A program made the position numbers and the translations under genes. DNA of 64,000 nt from an uncultured Acetatifactor sp. (GTDB taxonomy: Bacteria; Bacillota; Clostridia; Lachnospirales; Lachnospiraceae), in contig CAJUIA010000011.1 in assembly GCA_910586485.1 (NCBI GenBank), forward strand, positions 1 to 64,000, read 5' to 3'. Positions 51,700 to 60,154 of this stretch are shown piece after piece. Under the pieces are notes generated by a model. That model made no database searches. It was not told the origin of the DNA and saw nothing but the letters and a program-made list of their open reading frames with translations. Numbering within the stretch: position 1 is the first letter of the stretch; each line of letters opens with the position of its first letter.

Positions 51700-52628
51700 A
51701 AAGAAACATGAAATGGATTACCGCAATGTTGTGTCTGTCTGTATTTGCGGCGATGGCGATGGGAAGTGGTCAATCGGATTCGGGCGAAAGCAAACAAGTT
51801 GTCTCAAACAAAGAAACGGGAACAGAAACTTCTAGCACAAGCACGTCTGACACTTCGGAGAAGTCTGAAAATCCATCAGACGAAATGGTCACAATTGAGG
51901 AACAGGTACTTTTGGATCAGAACGGTATTGTCGTTACTGCAACAGAATATGTTACAGACAGTATCTGGGGCGATGGAGTTAAGCTGTTGTTGGAAAATAA
52001 TTCAGACAAGGATATCACAGTCGGCTGTAACGCATTGATTGTAAATGATTATATGATTACAGACTTGTTCTCGGCAGGAATTGCTGCAGGGAAAAAGTCC
52101 AATGAAACACTGTATTTTTCCAGTACGCAACTGAATGCGGCGGGGATTGAGAAGATAGGAAAAATTGAGATTTATTTCCATGTATTTGATTCTTCTACAT
52201 ATGACACAATTTTTGATTCGGATTGCGTAGTCATTCAAACATCGGAGTTTGCCGATATGGATACAACGCCAAATGATGCAGGAACAGAATTATATAATCA
52301 GGACGGTATCAGAATCATAGGCAAGACGGTTGATGAAAACAGTTTTTGGGGAACGGCAATTTTGTTGTATTGCGAAAATAATTCCGGGAAAAATGTAGGT
52401 ATTTCTGTAGATGATATGTCCATCAATGGATTTATGATGAGTCCTTTCTTTTCCACTACCGTTTATAACGGAAAGAAATCGTTGGATGATATTACGGTAT
52501 TTTCAAGCGATATGGAAGAAAACGGAATTCAAGCAATTGAAGAAGTGGAATTGAAATTCCATATTTATGATGCAGATTCTTATTCTACAATTGCAGATTC
52601 AGAACCCATTACATTTTCGGCGCAGTAG
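51696..52628 (+). CDS. Secreted protein with duplicated beta domain (310 aa)
   Basis: Signal peptide (about 1-22, KWITAMLCLSVFAAMAMGSG; no lipobox Cys), a Ser/Thr/Glu-rich linker (about 28-65), then two homologous domains of about 115 residues. The first contains DQNGIVVTATEYVTDSIWG and the second NQDGIRIIGKTVDENSFWG, each with a later IYFHVFDSSTYDTI or LKFHIYDADSYSTI. Each looks like an immunoglobulin-like beta sandwich. Function unknown; linked to the kinase module. GGGAGGAATTTCAACT precedes the ATG. Confidence 0.7.
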   Translation: MKRNMKWITAMLCLSVFAAMAMGSGQSDSGESKQVVSNKETGTETSSTSTSDTSEKSENPSDEMVTIEEQVLLDQNGIVVTATEYVTDSIWGDGVKLLLENNSDKDITVGCNALIVNDYMITDLFSAGIAAGKKSNETLYFSSTQLNAAGIEKIGKIEIYFHVFDSSTYDTIFDSDCVVIQTSEFADMDTTPNDAGTELYNQDGIRIIGKTVDENSFWGTAILLYCENNSGKNVGISVDDMSINGFMMSPFFSTTVYNGKKSLDDITVFSSDMEENGIQAIEEVELKFHIYDADSYSTIADSEPITFSAQ

Positions 52629-52640
52629 GAGGATAAAGGG

Positions 52641-52997
52641 ATGAAGACATGGAAATTAGTATCAGGAATTTTGTCAATTGTTTTATTTGTTGTGGTATCA
52701 TTTCAGTCATGTGCGGCAGGATTAGGAAATGCACTTTCTGAGAATGGGGAATCAAGCGGAAGCGGCGGAATATTGGTCGCAATATTAATGCTGTCCGGCG
52801 GAATTGTGTCTATTGCTACAAAGAAAAGCAAAGGTAAAGGCGGAAACATCGCACTGATTGTTTTGTTTGGACTTGCAGCACTTATTGGGTTCGGATTTGC
52901 AGGAAGCTTCGCAGATCTCAATATTTGGGCATTTTGGTGTTTGATTAACGCAATTTTTGCAGTTGTTGCAATGATAAAAAACAAAAAGGACGCATAA
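52641..52997 (+). CDS. Small membrane protein (118 aa)
   Basis: Four hydrophobic segments (about 4-28, 42-58, 70-84, 90-112), a Gly/Ser loop and a lysine tail. No recognised family; similar small proteins often follow the duplicated-domain secreted protein above. AGGAGGATAAAGGG precedes ATG 52641. Possibly the last gene of the kinase module. Confidence 0.6.
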   Translation: MKTWKLVSGILSIVLFVVVSFQSCAAGLGNALSENGESSGSGGILVAILMLSGGIVSIATKKSKGKGGNIALIVLFGLAALIGFGFAGSFADLNIWAFWCLINAIFAVVAMIKNKKDA

Positions 52998-53050
52998 GAG
53001 AACTTTTCCAAATGAAATTCCCGCAGTAGAGCTACGGGAATTTTCATTCG

Positions 53051-53251
53051 GTGATATTAAAAGCTGCTATCATGGTAGTAAAAATGCTATCATATGTCTT
53101 GAAATTATCAAATGGGATGCAGCCAAAAGATGTGCAGGAATTTCTAGGACATTTGTATGTAAGAACTACTATGAATGTCTATGCACACGCTATAAGGGAG
53201 ACTAAGCGAGATTCTGCAAAACTTTTGGATAAGGTTGTAGGTATGAATTAA
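53051..53251 (+). pseudogene. C-terminal fragment of a tyrosine integrase
   Basis: The last part encodes LSNGMQPKDVQEFLGHLYV and TTMNVYAHAIRETKRDS, the final His and the tyrosine nucleophile region of a phage/ICE integrase. Everything before is missing or frameshifted. A remnant of a further element in the foreign block. Confidence 0.75.
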
Positions 53252-53471
53252 GTATTGAAAACTAAATAACAAAAGCTTTCCCTTGTAGCTTTTCAATAAA
53301 TGAAGAAACAAGGGAAACGGATGCATATTTTAAGGTTTGCATGGTGCAAAAGTGCGAAAATTAAGGAAAGATTAGGCAGTTTAGTAGATAAACAGAAATT
53401 TGGAACAGTATTACAGACATTATTTTAGTCAATAGTAGGTACTATATTGGGTTTATATAAATAGGAATATG

Positions 53472-53502
53472 GCAGAGATTCGAGAGAGTCCCTGCTTTTT
53501 TT
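53472..53502 (+). terminator. Terminator at the right edge of the foreign block
   Basis: GCAGAGA (53472-53478) pairs with TCCCTGC (53489-53495, one mismatch), followed by TTTTTTT. It ends rightward transcription just before the convergent glycosylation genes. Confidence 0.6.
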
Positions 53503-53521
53503 GTGCGCAAAATTAAACTCA

Positions 53522-54748
53522 TCACTTGACAATGTTGCATAGATTTGCCAGAGCTGCATGAATCGCACTCTCCAAAATACGCCCGGAATGATACAACGTC
53601 AGGAAAAAATTAGCATGAAATACAGGATCCTCCATTCGCGTCTGCATTTGTTGGTAAAAGGTTCTCAATGCTGCCGCGGAAAAAGATTTTCCTCCCTGCG
53701 CCAGAGCAATCGCCTTTAAATCTGACAGTTCCTGGATCCTCCGTTCAGTAAGCGTATAGCTGTCCATGCAGGCGCGATCAATGATCGAAATTGCTTTCTC
53801 GTTTTGACCTTCCGCCACCAAACGATATGCTGTCTCTTCCGTTACATCGGGCGATTCAGCTTCCCCCTTTTTCTCTTCCGGTCGATACCATGCACTGAAA
53901 GTCTCAACTGCCGCAGAGGTCAGATAAATTGTCTTCTCCGAAACACTAATTCCATTATCTTCTGCTCTGGAAATATCCAATTTATTTTCGCAGCGATTCA
54001 GCACGGAAGCCCATGAACTGAACGAACTTTTATGGGACAGAATTCTGCAGGTACAAGAAGAAATGCAGAAAAACTCATCCAAATCAGCATCCATTCCTCC
54101 CAAAAGCTGCACATAATGATAGCCTGCACAATTTCCGAAGGTTTCCTTCACATACGCAATATCATCGGAAAAGAAATAAAACTGCGCCTCCGGATGAAAA
54201 CTGCGGATATATGTAATTGCGGCGCAGAAATACCTTTGCGAATCCTGCATATTCAGCTCCACAAAATCCGTTCTGCGAATATGAACAGCCACACTGTATT
54301 CATTCTCAATCCGTTTTTTAAACATTTCCACAGCAGATGACGGCTCCTTCATCTGAAACTGAGTACAAAGCCTCTCCAGTTCCTCCAGTGTACAATACTG
54401 CCTGCCGCCATACCCCAGCAGATAAACATTTTGTGCTCCATCCGCCTCCTGCAGCAATTTCTCTCGATTTCCTGCCAATTCATCCGTAATCAGCCTGACA
54501 CTTTTATCTTGTATTATTTGCGGAAGATTCACAAACCCGTCAAAGTCTTCCGCGGCAGGAGGATACATCAGTTTGCGATGCTTCCCAATCTTTAATTTAT
54601 CCAGCACATAAGGGCGAAAATAGCCTCTCTGCATATAATCTGATATGTCTAATACAAGTTCCTGCTTTAAATACCTGGCAAGGCTATAACCTCTGGCATA
54701 AATACTCAACTGGTTCCCCAGGCCGCCCATAATTTTTATGATTACCAT
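53522..54748 (-). CDS. Glycosyltransferase family 11-like (fucosyltransferase type) with C-terminal extension (408 aa)
   Basis: IIKIMGGLGNQLSIYARGYS is the family start and VAVHIRRTDFVE (about 149-160) the HxRRxD motif; SDDIAYVKETF and the SHKSSFSSWASVLN segment complete the GT-B site. Known family members add fucose to galactose in alpha-1,2 linkage; the sugar used here is not known. The last 110 residues are helical and not part of the domain. No ribosome binding site is clear at ATG 54748. It is the gene next to the foreign block on its right side. Confidence 0.83.
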   Translation of the reverse strand: MVIIKIMGGLGNQLSIYARGYSLARYLKQELVLDISDYMQRGYFRPYVLDKLKIGKHRKLMYPPAAEDFDGFVNLPQIIQDKSVRLITDELAGNREKLLQEADGAQNVYLLGYGGRQYCTLEELERLCTQFQMKEPSSAVEMFKKRIENEYSVAVHIRRTDFVELNMQDSQRYFCAAITYIRSFHPEAQFYFFSDDIAYVKETFGNCAGYHYVQLLGGMDADLDEFFCISSCTCRILSHKSSFSSWASVLNRCENKLDISRAEDNGISVSEKTIYLTSAAVETFSAWYRPEEKKGEAESPDVTEETAYRLVAEGQNEKAISIIDRACMDSYTLTERRIQELSDLKAIALAQGGKSFSAAALRTFYQQMQTRMEDPVFHANFFLTLYHSGRILESAIHAALANLCNIVK

Positions 54749-54780
54749 GATCCCTCTTAATTCCGCCGTATAATCGACAT

Positions 54781-57018
54781 TTAGTCAGTGGAAAGATCTT
54801 TTAGCAGGTTGAACAATTTCCCGATCTCTTCATCCTCCGGTACACACTGCTGCAGCTGCCGCAATATTTCCTCCGCCTCGCAGTATTCCTTTTTCTCTAT
54901 CTGCAGCCTTACCACCGCCTTCAGAGAGTTTACAATACCTGCAAATTCTTCCTCTGCCTCCGCTTCTCTTTGCTTCCTGCTTTGTATACTGTCCCGGCAT
55001 CTTTTTGCATAGTCCCCGACTACAGGCTCCAGTGCAGGATATAACCCAAGACATTTCCGCAGGCAGATCAGCATTTCCTTATCCTCTTCCTGCTCCTTAT
55101 ATTTCCTCAGATCCTGTAGTAATAATGAAAGTCGGGCCTCATCAGGAAGGGCCTCCGCCATATTTTCAAATATGCTTTCCCGAAAAAGGGGCCTATAGTA
55201 ATCCAGCACGCTGTCAGCATACTGCCAGAGCATCTGTTCAAGCTCTTCCGCTCCCTGATTTGAAAATCCTGCATGACAGATTTCTCTGTAATGAAGCAGA
55301 CTGTATTCTCTGCATTTCATGACGGCATAGTCAAAACGGATATTTCCCTGCTTTCTCCAGACTTCCAGGCGTTTTGCCCACTGTCGGATTTCTTCCCATG
55401 AAGCTTCCCGCCCCCATTGCTCCAGACTTCGCTTCCATGCTGTGAAATCTATACTTAGCAGCATCTGCGCCACCGGTATTTCCAGCCTATCCGCTATCTC
55501 CCAGACCTCGCCTCTGACCCAGAGAATCTCCCCCGGACATTTTTCAAATATCTGCCAAAAAAGGACTGTTATCTTTTCCCTGCTCTTCTCTGCGGATTCG
55601 AGTTCTATCCTCTCTGTTTCCCACAGGATCTTTGTATAGAGGACATAGCGATGAGTACTATCCAGCTCGGATACCAGCCTGCGCAGCCGGGAGCGCTTCG
55701 CCAGCTCGCCGCGCTGTTCGTATCCAATCTCCACCTCCAAAAAGACCACATACATTTCCTTCATGCCTTCTTCTCTGGTAATAAGAGTCTGCATAATCTT
55801 TTTCCACAGAGGATGATATGAAACACTGCAGCAAGCCTCCAGCATAGCTGTTTCCCATTCTGTCTGTTGAAGGAGCCTTCGGTCTGACCAGTCCAGGCGG
55901 TAAAAAGCCTTTTCTGCCAAAGAGTAGTCTTCCGAACGGATCAAGGACTGCATACAGATCAGAATCGTTCCGTAAATAAACTGCTCCTGAAAAACCTCTG
56001 CCGTTACCGCCGCCGTCCCCTGCTCGATGGCAATCCTGTTACCGCCCAGCTCTTCCAGATATTTTAAATAGCGGACAAAATAATCTCTACTCGTTTCGTA
56101 GTCTTTCGTCTTCGCGTACAATCTCGCTCCTGCCGCGCAGTAAAAAGCCACAGTTGGTTTCATATATTCCAGCGTCGTCAGCCGGTCTTCAAATGCTTTT
56201 TTCAGCCACTTCTTTTCTTCTTCATATTTTTGCAGACAGTCAAGAGAAATCAGGATATATGCGTATGTAGCGCCTACATGCGTCGGCGCATACTCAATCT
56301 GCTTTCTTAAAGATTCCCATTCTTCCAAACCGCTGACTGCAGCATCTATGCTTTTTCCGTATTCCTCCAAAGAAAAATACTCCTGAGCCAACTGCAGAAT
56401 CCACCGCGGATTTCCCGGCTCATCCTTCCGCATTTCCAGTAGAAGGGGAAGATTTCTTGCAGAATGCCTTTTTTCTTCCTCACGGTTTTTAAAAGCATAG
56501 CCATAGTGATGGACAAAGGCGGAAAAGCTTTTCTGCGGCTGTCTGAAGGGAAGCAGATACTCATGGATTTTTCCCGTAAACTTTGCATCCTTGTCCAGCT
56601 TTTCCATTCTTGATGGATAGGACTCATTATATATTGTACCCTCTGCATTTTTATAATTACGTACCGCATAAGATGCGCTATTATAGTTTCGGTATTCGCC
56701 TGTACGAAAAAAATTTATAATTTCTCCGGGATCCTCAAACCATTCGTCGTCGTCCAGATACAGAAACCATTCTCCCTTAGCCGCTTTCAGACCAACATTC
56801 CGGGCAGCTGCAAAATCATTGCACCACGTAAAGCTGATAATTTTATCTGCGTACTGCTCCGCCAGTTCTCGCTGTGCTGCATTGCAGCCCGTATCCACCA
56901 GAATCACTTCACAGGGAAGTTCTTTCTGAAAGGGCCGCAAGGACTCCAGACTTTTCTGCATCTCTTCACGGCCAGAGATCAGCATGGATATAGATAAAAC
57001 AATTTTTTTGTCACTCAT
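54781..57018 (-). CDS. Glycosyltransferase family 2 with TPR-like C-terminus (745 aa)
   Basis: GT-A domain (about 5-230): LSISMLISGREEMQKSLESL, VILVDTGCNAAQRELAEQYA, AARNVGLKAAKGEWFLYLDD (DxD at about 92-94) and HEYLLPFRQP. From 240 on there are about fifteen helical repeats (TPR-like). Large GT2-TPR proteins commonly glycosylate flagellin or other repetitive surface proteins. It is the first gene downstream of flagellin, same strand, 111 bp after a weak hairpin. AAAGGATATGTCGGC precedes ATG. Confidence 0.87.
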   Translation of the reverse strand: MSDKKIVLSISMLISGREEMQKSLESLRPFQKELPCEVILVDTGCNAAQRELAEQYADKIISFTWCNDFAAARNVGLKAAKGEWFLYLDDDEWFEDPGEIINFFRTGEYRNYNSASYAVRNYKNAEGTIYNESYPSRMEKLDKDAKFTGKIHEYLLPFRQPQKSFSAFVHHYGYAFKNREEEKRHSARNLPLLLEMRKDEPGNPRWILQLAQEYFSLEEYGKSIDAAVSGLEEWESLRKQIEYAPTHVGATYAYILISLDCLQKYEEEKKWLKKAFEDRLTTLEYMKPTVAFYCAAGARLYAKTKDYETSRDYFVRYLKYLEELGGNRIAIEQGTAAVTAEVFQEQFIYGTILICMQSLIRSEDYSLAEKAFYRLDWSDRRLLQQTEWETAMLEACCSVSYHPLWKKIMQTLITREEGMKEMYVVFLEVEIGYEQRGELAKRSRLRRLVSELDSTHRYVLYTKILWETERIELESAEKSREKITVLFWQIFEKCPGEILWVRGEVWEIADRLEIPVAQMLLSIDFTAWKRSLEQWGREASWEEIRQWAKRLEVWRKQGNIRFDYAVMKCREYSLLHYREICHAGFSNQGAEELEQMLWQYADSVLDYYRPLFRESIFENMAEALPDEARLSLLLQDLRKYKEQEEDKEMLICLRKCLGLYPALEPVVGDYAKRCRDSIQSRKQREAEAEEEFAGIVNSLKAVVRLQIEKKEYCEAEEILRQLQQCVPEDEEIGKLFNLLKDLSTD

Positions 57019-57069
57019 GCCGACATATCCTTTCTCAAAATAGAGGGATACTCTGAAATATTGAAAGCA

Positions 57070-57095
57070 GGGACCCGGTTTTGAAACCGAGTCCC
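57070..57095 (-). terminator. Hairpin after flagellin
   Basis: GGGACCCGGTTTT pairs with the following AAACCGAGTCCC (one mismatch) at 57070-57095. On the minus strand only TGCTTTC follows, so it is probably leaky and allows partial readthrough into the glycosyltransferase genes. Confidence 0.55.
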
Positions 57096-57129
57096 CCGGT
57101 AGTTACACTTAAGATCTTTTTTATGACAA

Positions 57130-58638
57130 TTATCCAAGTAAGGACAGTACACCCTGATTGGACTGATTTGCCTGTGCCAGCATGGACTGACCAGCCTGCG
57201 CCAGAATATTCTGGTTGGAGTACTTCACCATCTCGGAAGCCATATCCGTATCGCGAATAGCGGATTCTGCAGATGTGGTATTCTCCACAACATTGTCCAG
57301 GTTGTTGATCGTATGCTCAAGTCTGTTCTGTACTGCACCCAGTTCGGAACGCTGTGCGGAAACCTTGGTAATTGCAGCTGCGATCTTCTCAATGGAATCC
57401 CTTGCATTGACATCGTTTGTGCCGTCCAGCTTCAGGCCGTTGATTCCAAGGCCTTTGGAACTCATGGTCTCAAGATTCAGCGTGATCTGGTTATTGCTGG
57501 TTGCATCGGCGCCCACATGCAAAGCAATGTTGAGGGCCCCTGTCTTGTCACGGGAGTCAGAGATTTCAGCGGTGTTCAACGTAGTCTTGTTTCCAACCGC
57601 GTCGTATACTGCGGAAGCATCCGCACGAACATAATTGGTTCCTGTGGTCTTTTCTTTTCCGTCGTAGGATGTGGTGAAATAATTATTCAGATCATTTGCA
57701 GAAACCTTGTTGCCATCCCTGTCGTAATATGCAGCAGTTGCTGCACTGCACTTCGATGCCGTCACCTTTGTAGCATTAAACACTACGGTATCTGTTCTGT
57801 CGCCGGTCGTTGAAGTAGCAAGATTCGCATAATCTTCAACCTTAATCGTCCCCAGCGTAACGCCATCCTTGGTAAATACGGTAAAGGTTGCCTCTGCGGC
57901 AGCAGTGTTCAATGTGCTTGGAGAAGTCATGGTCACGTTAAACTTCTGGCCTGCCTCACCATTTAAAGTCAGGGCATAACCAGTGCTTTCAACCGCGCCG
58001 GTAGTACTGTTATACGTACTCTTCGCAGTTACGCTGACGCCTGCATCCCGTAAGGCTTTTGCCAGCTCATTCTGAGCCGCCATATTTGTTGCTGTTACAC
58101 CCTCTCCCGTGAAGGTGAGCTTCATTCCGGTAACCTTATCATCCACAAAAGTTGCGGTGGCAACGGTATCAGCACCATTAAACTTGTCATAGGAATAACT
58201 CGTTCCCTTGGGAACATCCTTATCACCTTTCAAGAGATAGGTCTCATTGAACTTTGTGGTCTCGGCTACACGGTCAATTTCTGTGGTCAGCTGATCAATT
58301 TCCTGCTGGATGGCGGTACGATCGCTCGCAGAGTTCGTGCCATTAGCTGCCTTTACTGCCAGCTCGTTCATTCTCTGCAGCATATCATGTACTTCTGTCA
58401 GAGCACCTTCTGCGGTCTGCACTGCGCTAATGCCGTCCTGAGCGTTTGCGCTGGCCTGAGTCAGACCTCTGATCTGCTTTCTCATCTTCTCACTGATTGC
58501 CAGACCTGCCGCGTCGTCAGCCGCACGGTTGATCTTGTAACCGGATGAAAGCTTCTCGGTGGACTTTGCCTGAGACTTGCTGGTAATGCCCAGCATTCTG
58601 TTGGAATTCATTGCCGTTAAGTTGTGTTGTACTACCAT
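57130..58638 (-). CDS. Flagellin (502 aa)
   Basis: Filament subunit. The conserved N-terminal D0/D1 part (1 to about 140: VQHNLTAMNSNRMLGITSKS, SGYKINRAADDAAGLAISEK, and LTEVHDMLQRMNELAVKAAN) and C-terminal part (about 415-502: ITKVSAQRSELGAVQNRLEH, DTDMASEMVKYSNQNILAQA) flank a Thr/Ser-rich variable domain (about 150-410), a good target for O-glycosylation. The start follows GGAGG at 58646-58650. No sigma-28 promoter is visible between csrA and this gene, so it is likely co-transcribed from upstream of csrA. Glycosylation genes lie downstream. Confidence 0.96.
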   Translation of the reverse strand: MVVQHNLTAMNSNRMLGITSKSQAKSTEKLSSGYKINRAADDAAGLAISEKMRKQIRGLTQASANAQDGISAVQTAEGALTEVHDMLQRMNELAVKAANGTNSASDRTAIQQEIDQLTTEIDRVAETTKFNETYLLKGDKDVPKGTSYSYDKFNGADTVATATFVDDKVTGMKLTFTGEGVTATNMAAQNELAKALRDAGVSVTAKSTYNSTTGAVESTGYALTLNGEAGQKFNVTMTSPSTLNTAAAEATFTVFTKDGVTLGTIKVEDYANLATSTTGDRTDTVVFNATKVTASKCSAATAAYYDRDGNKVSANDLNNYFTTSYDGKEKTTGTNYVRADASAVYDAVGNKTTLNTAEISDSRDKTGALNIALHVGADATSNNQITLNLETMSSKGLGINGLKLDGTNDVNARDSIEKIAAAITKVSAQRSELGAVQNRLEHTINNLDNVVENTTSAESAIRDTDMASEMVKYSNQNILAQAGQSMLAQANQSNQGVLSLLG

Positions 58639-58645
58639 AAATTTA

Positions 58646-58680
58646 CCTCCATGATGTTACCTGACGCAAATCCGTTTGCG
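58646..58680 (-). promoter_or_regulatory. CsrA-type binding sites in the flagellin leader
   Basis: On the minus strand CGCAAA (58675-58680) pairs with TTTGCG (58665-58670), presenting CGGA in a four-base loop (the ACGGA element). ATGGA (58649-58653) overlaps the GGAGG ribosome binding site. One GGA in a hairpin loop and one at the ribosome binding site is the arrangement by which CsrA blocks flagellin translation in Bacillus. Confidence 0.65.
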
Positions 58681-58816
58681 CCGGTGCCTGTTAATTGGTT
58701 TCCTTTTATAATAATCCGGGTATGCCCCTGTTCCCGCCGGGCCCTTGGCGTACTTTGCGGCACGCCCGGTTATTACCTTGACATTTTGCTGCTGCCGGTT
58801 TTCGCAGCTTTCTTAT

Positions 58817-59086
58817 TTACTGCATCCGTCCTGTTCCGGCGATCACGATATTCTTTTTCTTCTTATACTTCTCCGGCTTTTCTGGCTCCGCGTAGTATTT
58901 GGGGAGCGTGGCCCGGATCTCCGGATCCGTAAACTTCTTCTCAATGACGCTGCTGCGCACAATGTCCACTTCTTTCGGCGCATCAATCATGATTCTTAAG
59001 TGCTTCCCCGTCCCGCCCAGGAATACGATCTTAATGTCGTCTCCCAGCATCAGATACTCTTCCGTGCTTACTGTCAGTCTTAACAT
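58817..59086 (-). CDS. csrA: Carbon storage regulator CsrA with C-terminal extension (89 aa)
   Basis: RNA-binding translational regulator. MLRLTVSTEEYLMLGDDIKI, GGTGKHLRIMIDAPKEVDIV follow the CsrA beta strands. The usual N-terminal MLILxRKxGE is changed to MLRLTVSTEE, so the conserved Arg/Lys pair near position 6 is absent. The C-terminal extension (about 60-89, PEKPEKYKKKKNIV) is longer than usual and basic. AGGGAGGTTAGG precedes ATG 59086. It lies directly upstream of flagellin, its probable target, and 61 bp from the left inverted repeat of the invertible segment. FliW, its Bacillus antagonist, is not in the window. Confidence 0.85.
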   Translation of the reverse strand: MLRLTVSTEEYLMLGDDIKIVFLGGTGKHLRIMIDAPKEVDIVRSSVIEKKFTDPEIRATLPKYYAEPEKPEKYKKKKNIVIAGTGRMQ

Positions 59087-59147
59087 TCCTAACCTCCCTG
59101 TCTCTTACGGTGTCCGCTTTTGGCCCGCGGCGCTCCCTGCCTGTCTT

Positions 59148-59179
59148 TGCAACATTTTATTCAAAATGTTGCATCACTC
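59148..59179. repeat. Left inverted repeat (recombination site)
   Basis: This 32-bp repeat matches 60123-60154 in inverted orientation at 31 of 32 positions. Inside it TGCAACATTTT and AAAATGTTGCA are perfect 11-bp arms around a 4-bp spacer ATTC, the form of a tyrosine-recombinase core site. Confidence 0.88.
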
Positions 59180-59304
59180 ATGGGCAGTCGATGTCTTGGC
59201 CACATCCGGCAAGGCATCTATGCCAAAATATGGTAAATTGCCTATGGGGAATTATTATCACGCTGCATGAATCTGCCGCATGAATCTGTTCAAGGAGGAA
59301 AAAC

Positions 59305-59865
59305 ATGAGTACAACACAACCAATCAGAAACAAAGCACAGCTGGACAAGTTTAAAAGCTTCTATCAGGAAACACCCCAGGGGGCACGCAATTCCACCCTG
59401 ATTGCCATCGGTTTGAACACCGCTCTGCGCATCGGCGATATATTAAGCCTGACCTGCAAAGACATCTATGCCGAGGATGGGAAACCTCGCACCCATCTTG
59501 TAATCAAAGAACATAAAACCGGTAAAGAAAACCGTATCTGCATGAATAAAGCCCTGCGCCGGGCCTTGACTGCCTATCGCCGGGTTCTCATAAAAACGCA
59601 CATGTATCACGAAGGCAATCCCTATCTGTTTCCCAGTGCCAGGAAACAGGGATCCCACCTTTCCCGCTGCCAGGCCTTCCGCATTATCTCCCAGGCAGCG
59701 GCGGGCACGGGCATGGAGGATCATATCAGCTGTCATTCCCTGCGTAAGACCTTCGGCTATCACGCCTGGCGCCGGGGAACGGACCCGCTTTTAATCATGG
59801 CACTGTTAAACCATTCCTCCATCCAGATCACCATGCGGTATCTCTGTATTGAGCAGGACGATTAG
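59305..59865 (+). CDS. Catalytic-domain-only tyrosine recombinase (186 aa)
   Basis: Like FimB/FimE-type invertases it has no arm-binding domain. Active-site residues are complete: R42 (LRIGDIL), K71 (EHKTGK), H144 and R147 (HSLR), H170 (LLNHSS) and nucleophile Y179 (MRYL). AAGGAGG precedes ATG 59305. It lies inside the segment bounded by its likely target sites. The frame ends at TAG 59863-59865; if read through, DAVYQKMQF and TAA (59893-59895) follow, so the last nine residues were probably lost by an AAG-to-TAG type change. The catalytic domain is otherwise intact. Confidence 0.88.
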   Translation: MSTTQPIRNKAQLDKFKSFYQETPQGARNSTLIAIGLNTALRIGDILSLTCKDIYAEDGKPRTHLVIKEHKTGKENRICMNKALRRALTAYRRVLIKTHMYHEGNPYLFPSARKQGSHLSRCQAFRIISQAAAGTGMEDHISCHSLRKTFGYHAWRRGTDPLLIMALLNHSSIQITMRYLCIEQDD

Positions 59866-60080
59866 GACGCCGTCTATCAGAAAATGCAGTTTTAAGGACA
59901 CATAGCGGATAGCTGTCTTTGCGTGCTGTCTGCCAGGAGCTGCCTGCTGAAACCGAAATCTATCTGCTTTTTCCGGCCTGGGAATGCTCCGGGGCCTGTT
60001 TACCATGTCTAGCTTTTTATTTGGGGAGTTATTTTCAAAGTGAATTCCGAATGAATTTTCAAAAAAATTTATTTTAGGGC

Positions 60081-60107
60081 TAAAGTTTTCCAAAAGCCTG
60101 ACGATAT
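60081..60107 (+). promoter_or_regulatory. Sigma-28 (SigD/FliA-type) promoter at the switch end
   Basis: TAAAGTTT (60081-60088), 11 bases, GACGATAT (60100-60107). The -35 is identical to the FliA consensus TAAAGTTT, the spacer is exact and the -10 matches GCCGATAA at six of eight positions. The start near 60114 lies nine bases inside the right inverted repeat. Confidence 0.72.
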
Positions 60108-60122
60108 AGATTATGTAACTAA

Positions 60123-60154
60123 GAGTGATGCAACATTTTGAATAAATTGTTGCA
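60123..60154. repeat. Right inverted repeat (recombination site)
   Basis: Counterpart of 59148-59179 in inverted orientation with one difference (AAATTGTTGCA arm instead of AAAATGTTGCA-type). Spacer GAAT on the plus strand. Confidence 0.88.

Larger units (their letters stand above)
59148..60154. other. Predicted invertible DNA segment (1,007 bp)
   Basis: A recombinase gene and an outward sigma-28-type promoter are enclosed by the 32-bp inverted repeats. The spacers of the two sites read ATTC and GAAT on the plus strand, opposite orientations, so recombination would invert, not excise, the segment. In the orientation seen the promoter faces right toward 60309; inverted it would face csrA and flagellin. 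Confidence 0.72.

Noticed and set aside
49637..53251. Toxin-antitoxin or phage-defence system in the kinase module
   Set aside because: No nuclease, toxin fold or sensor domain seen; membrane and secreted proteins fit envelope sensing better.
38409..53522. Direct target repeat marking the ends of the whole foreign block
   Set aside because: I compared both edges by eye and found only a short CAGGGAC-like match in opposite orientation; not convincing.
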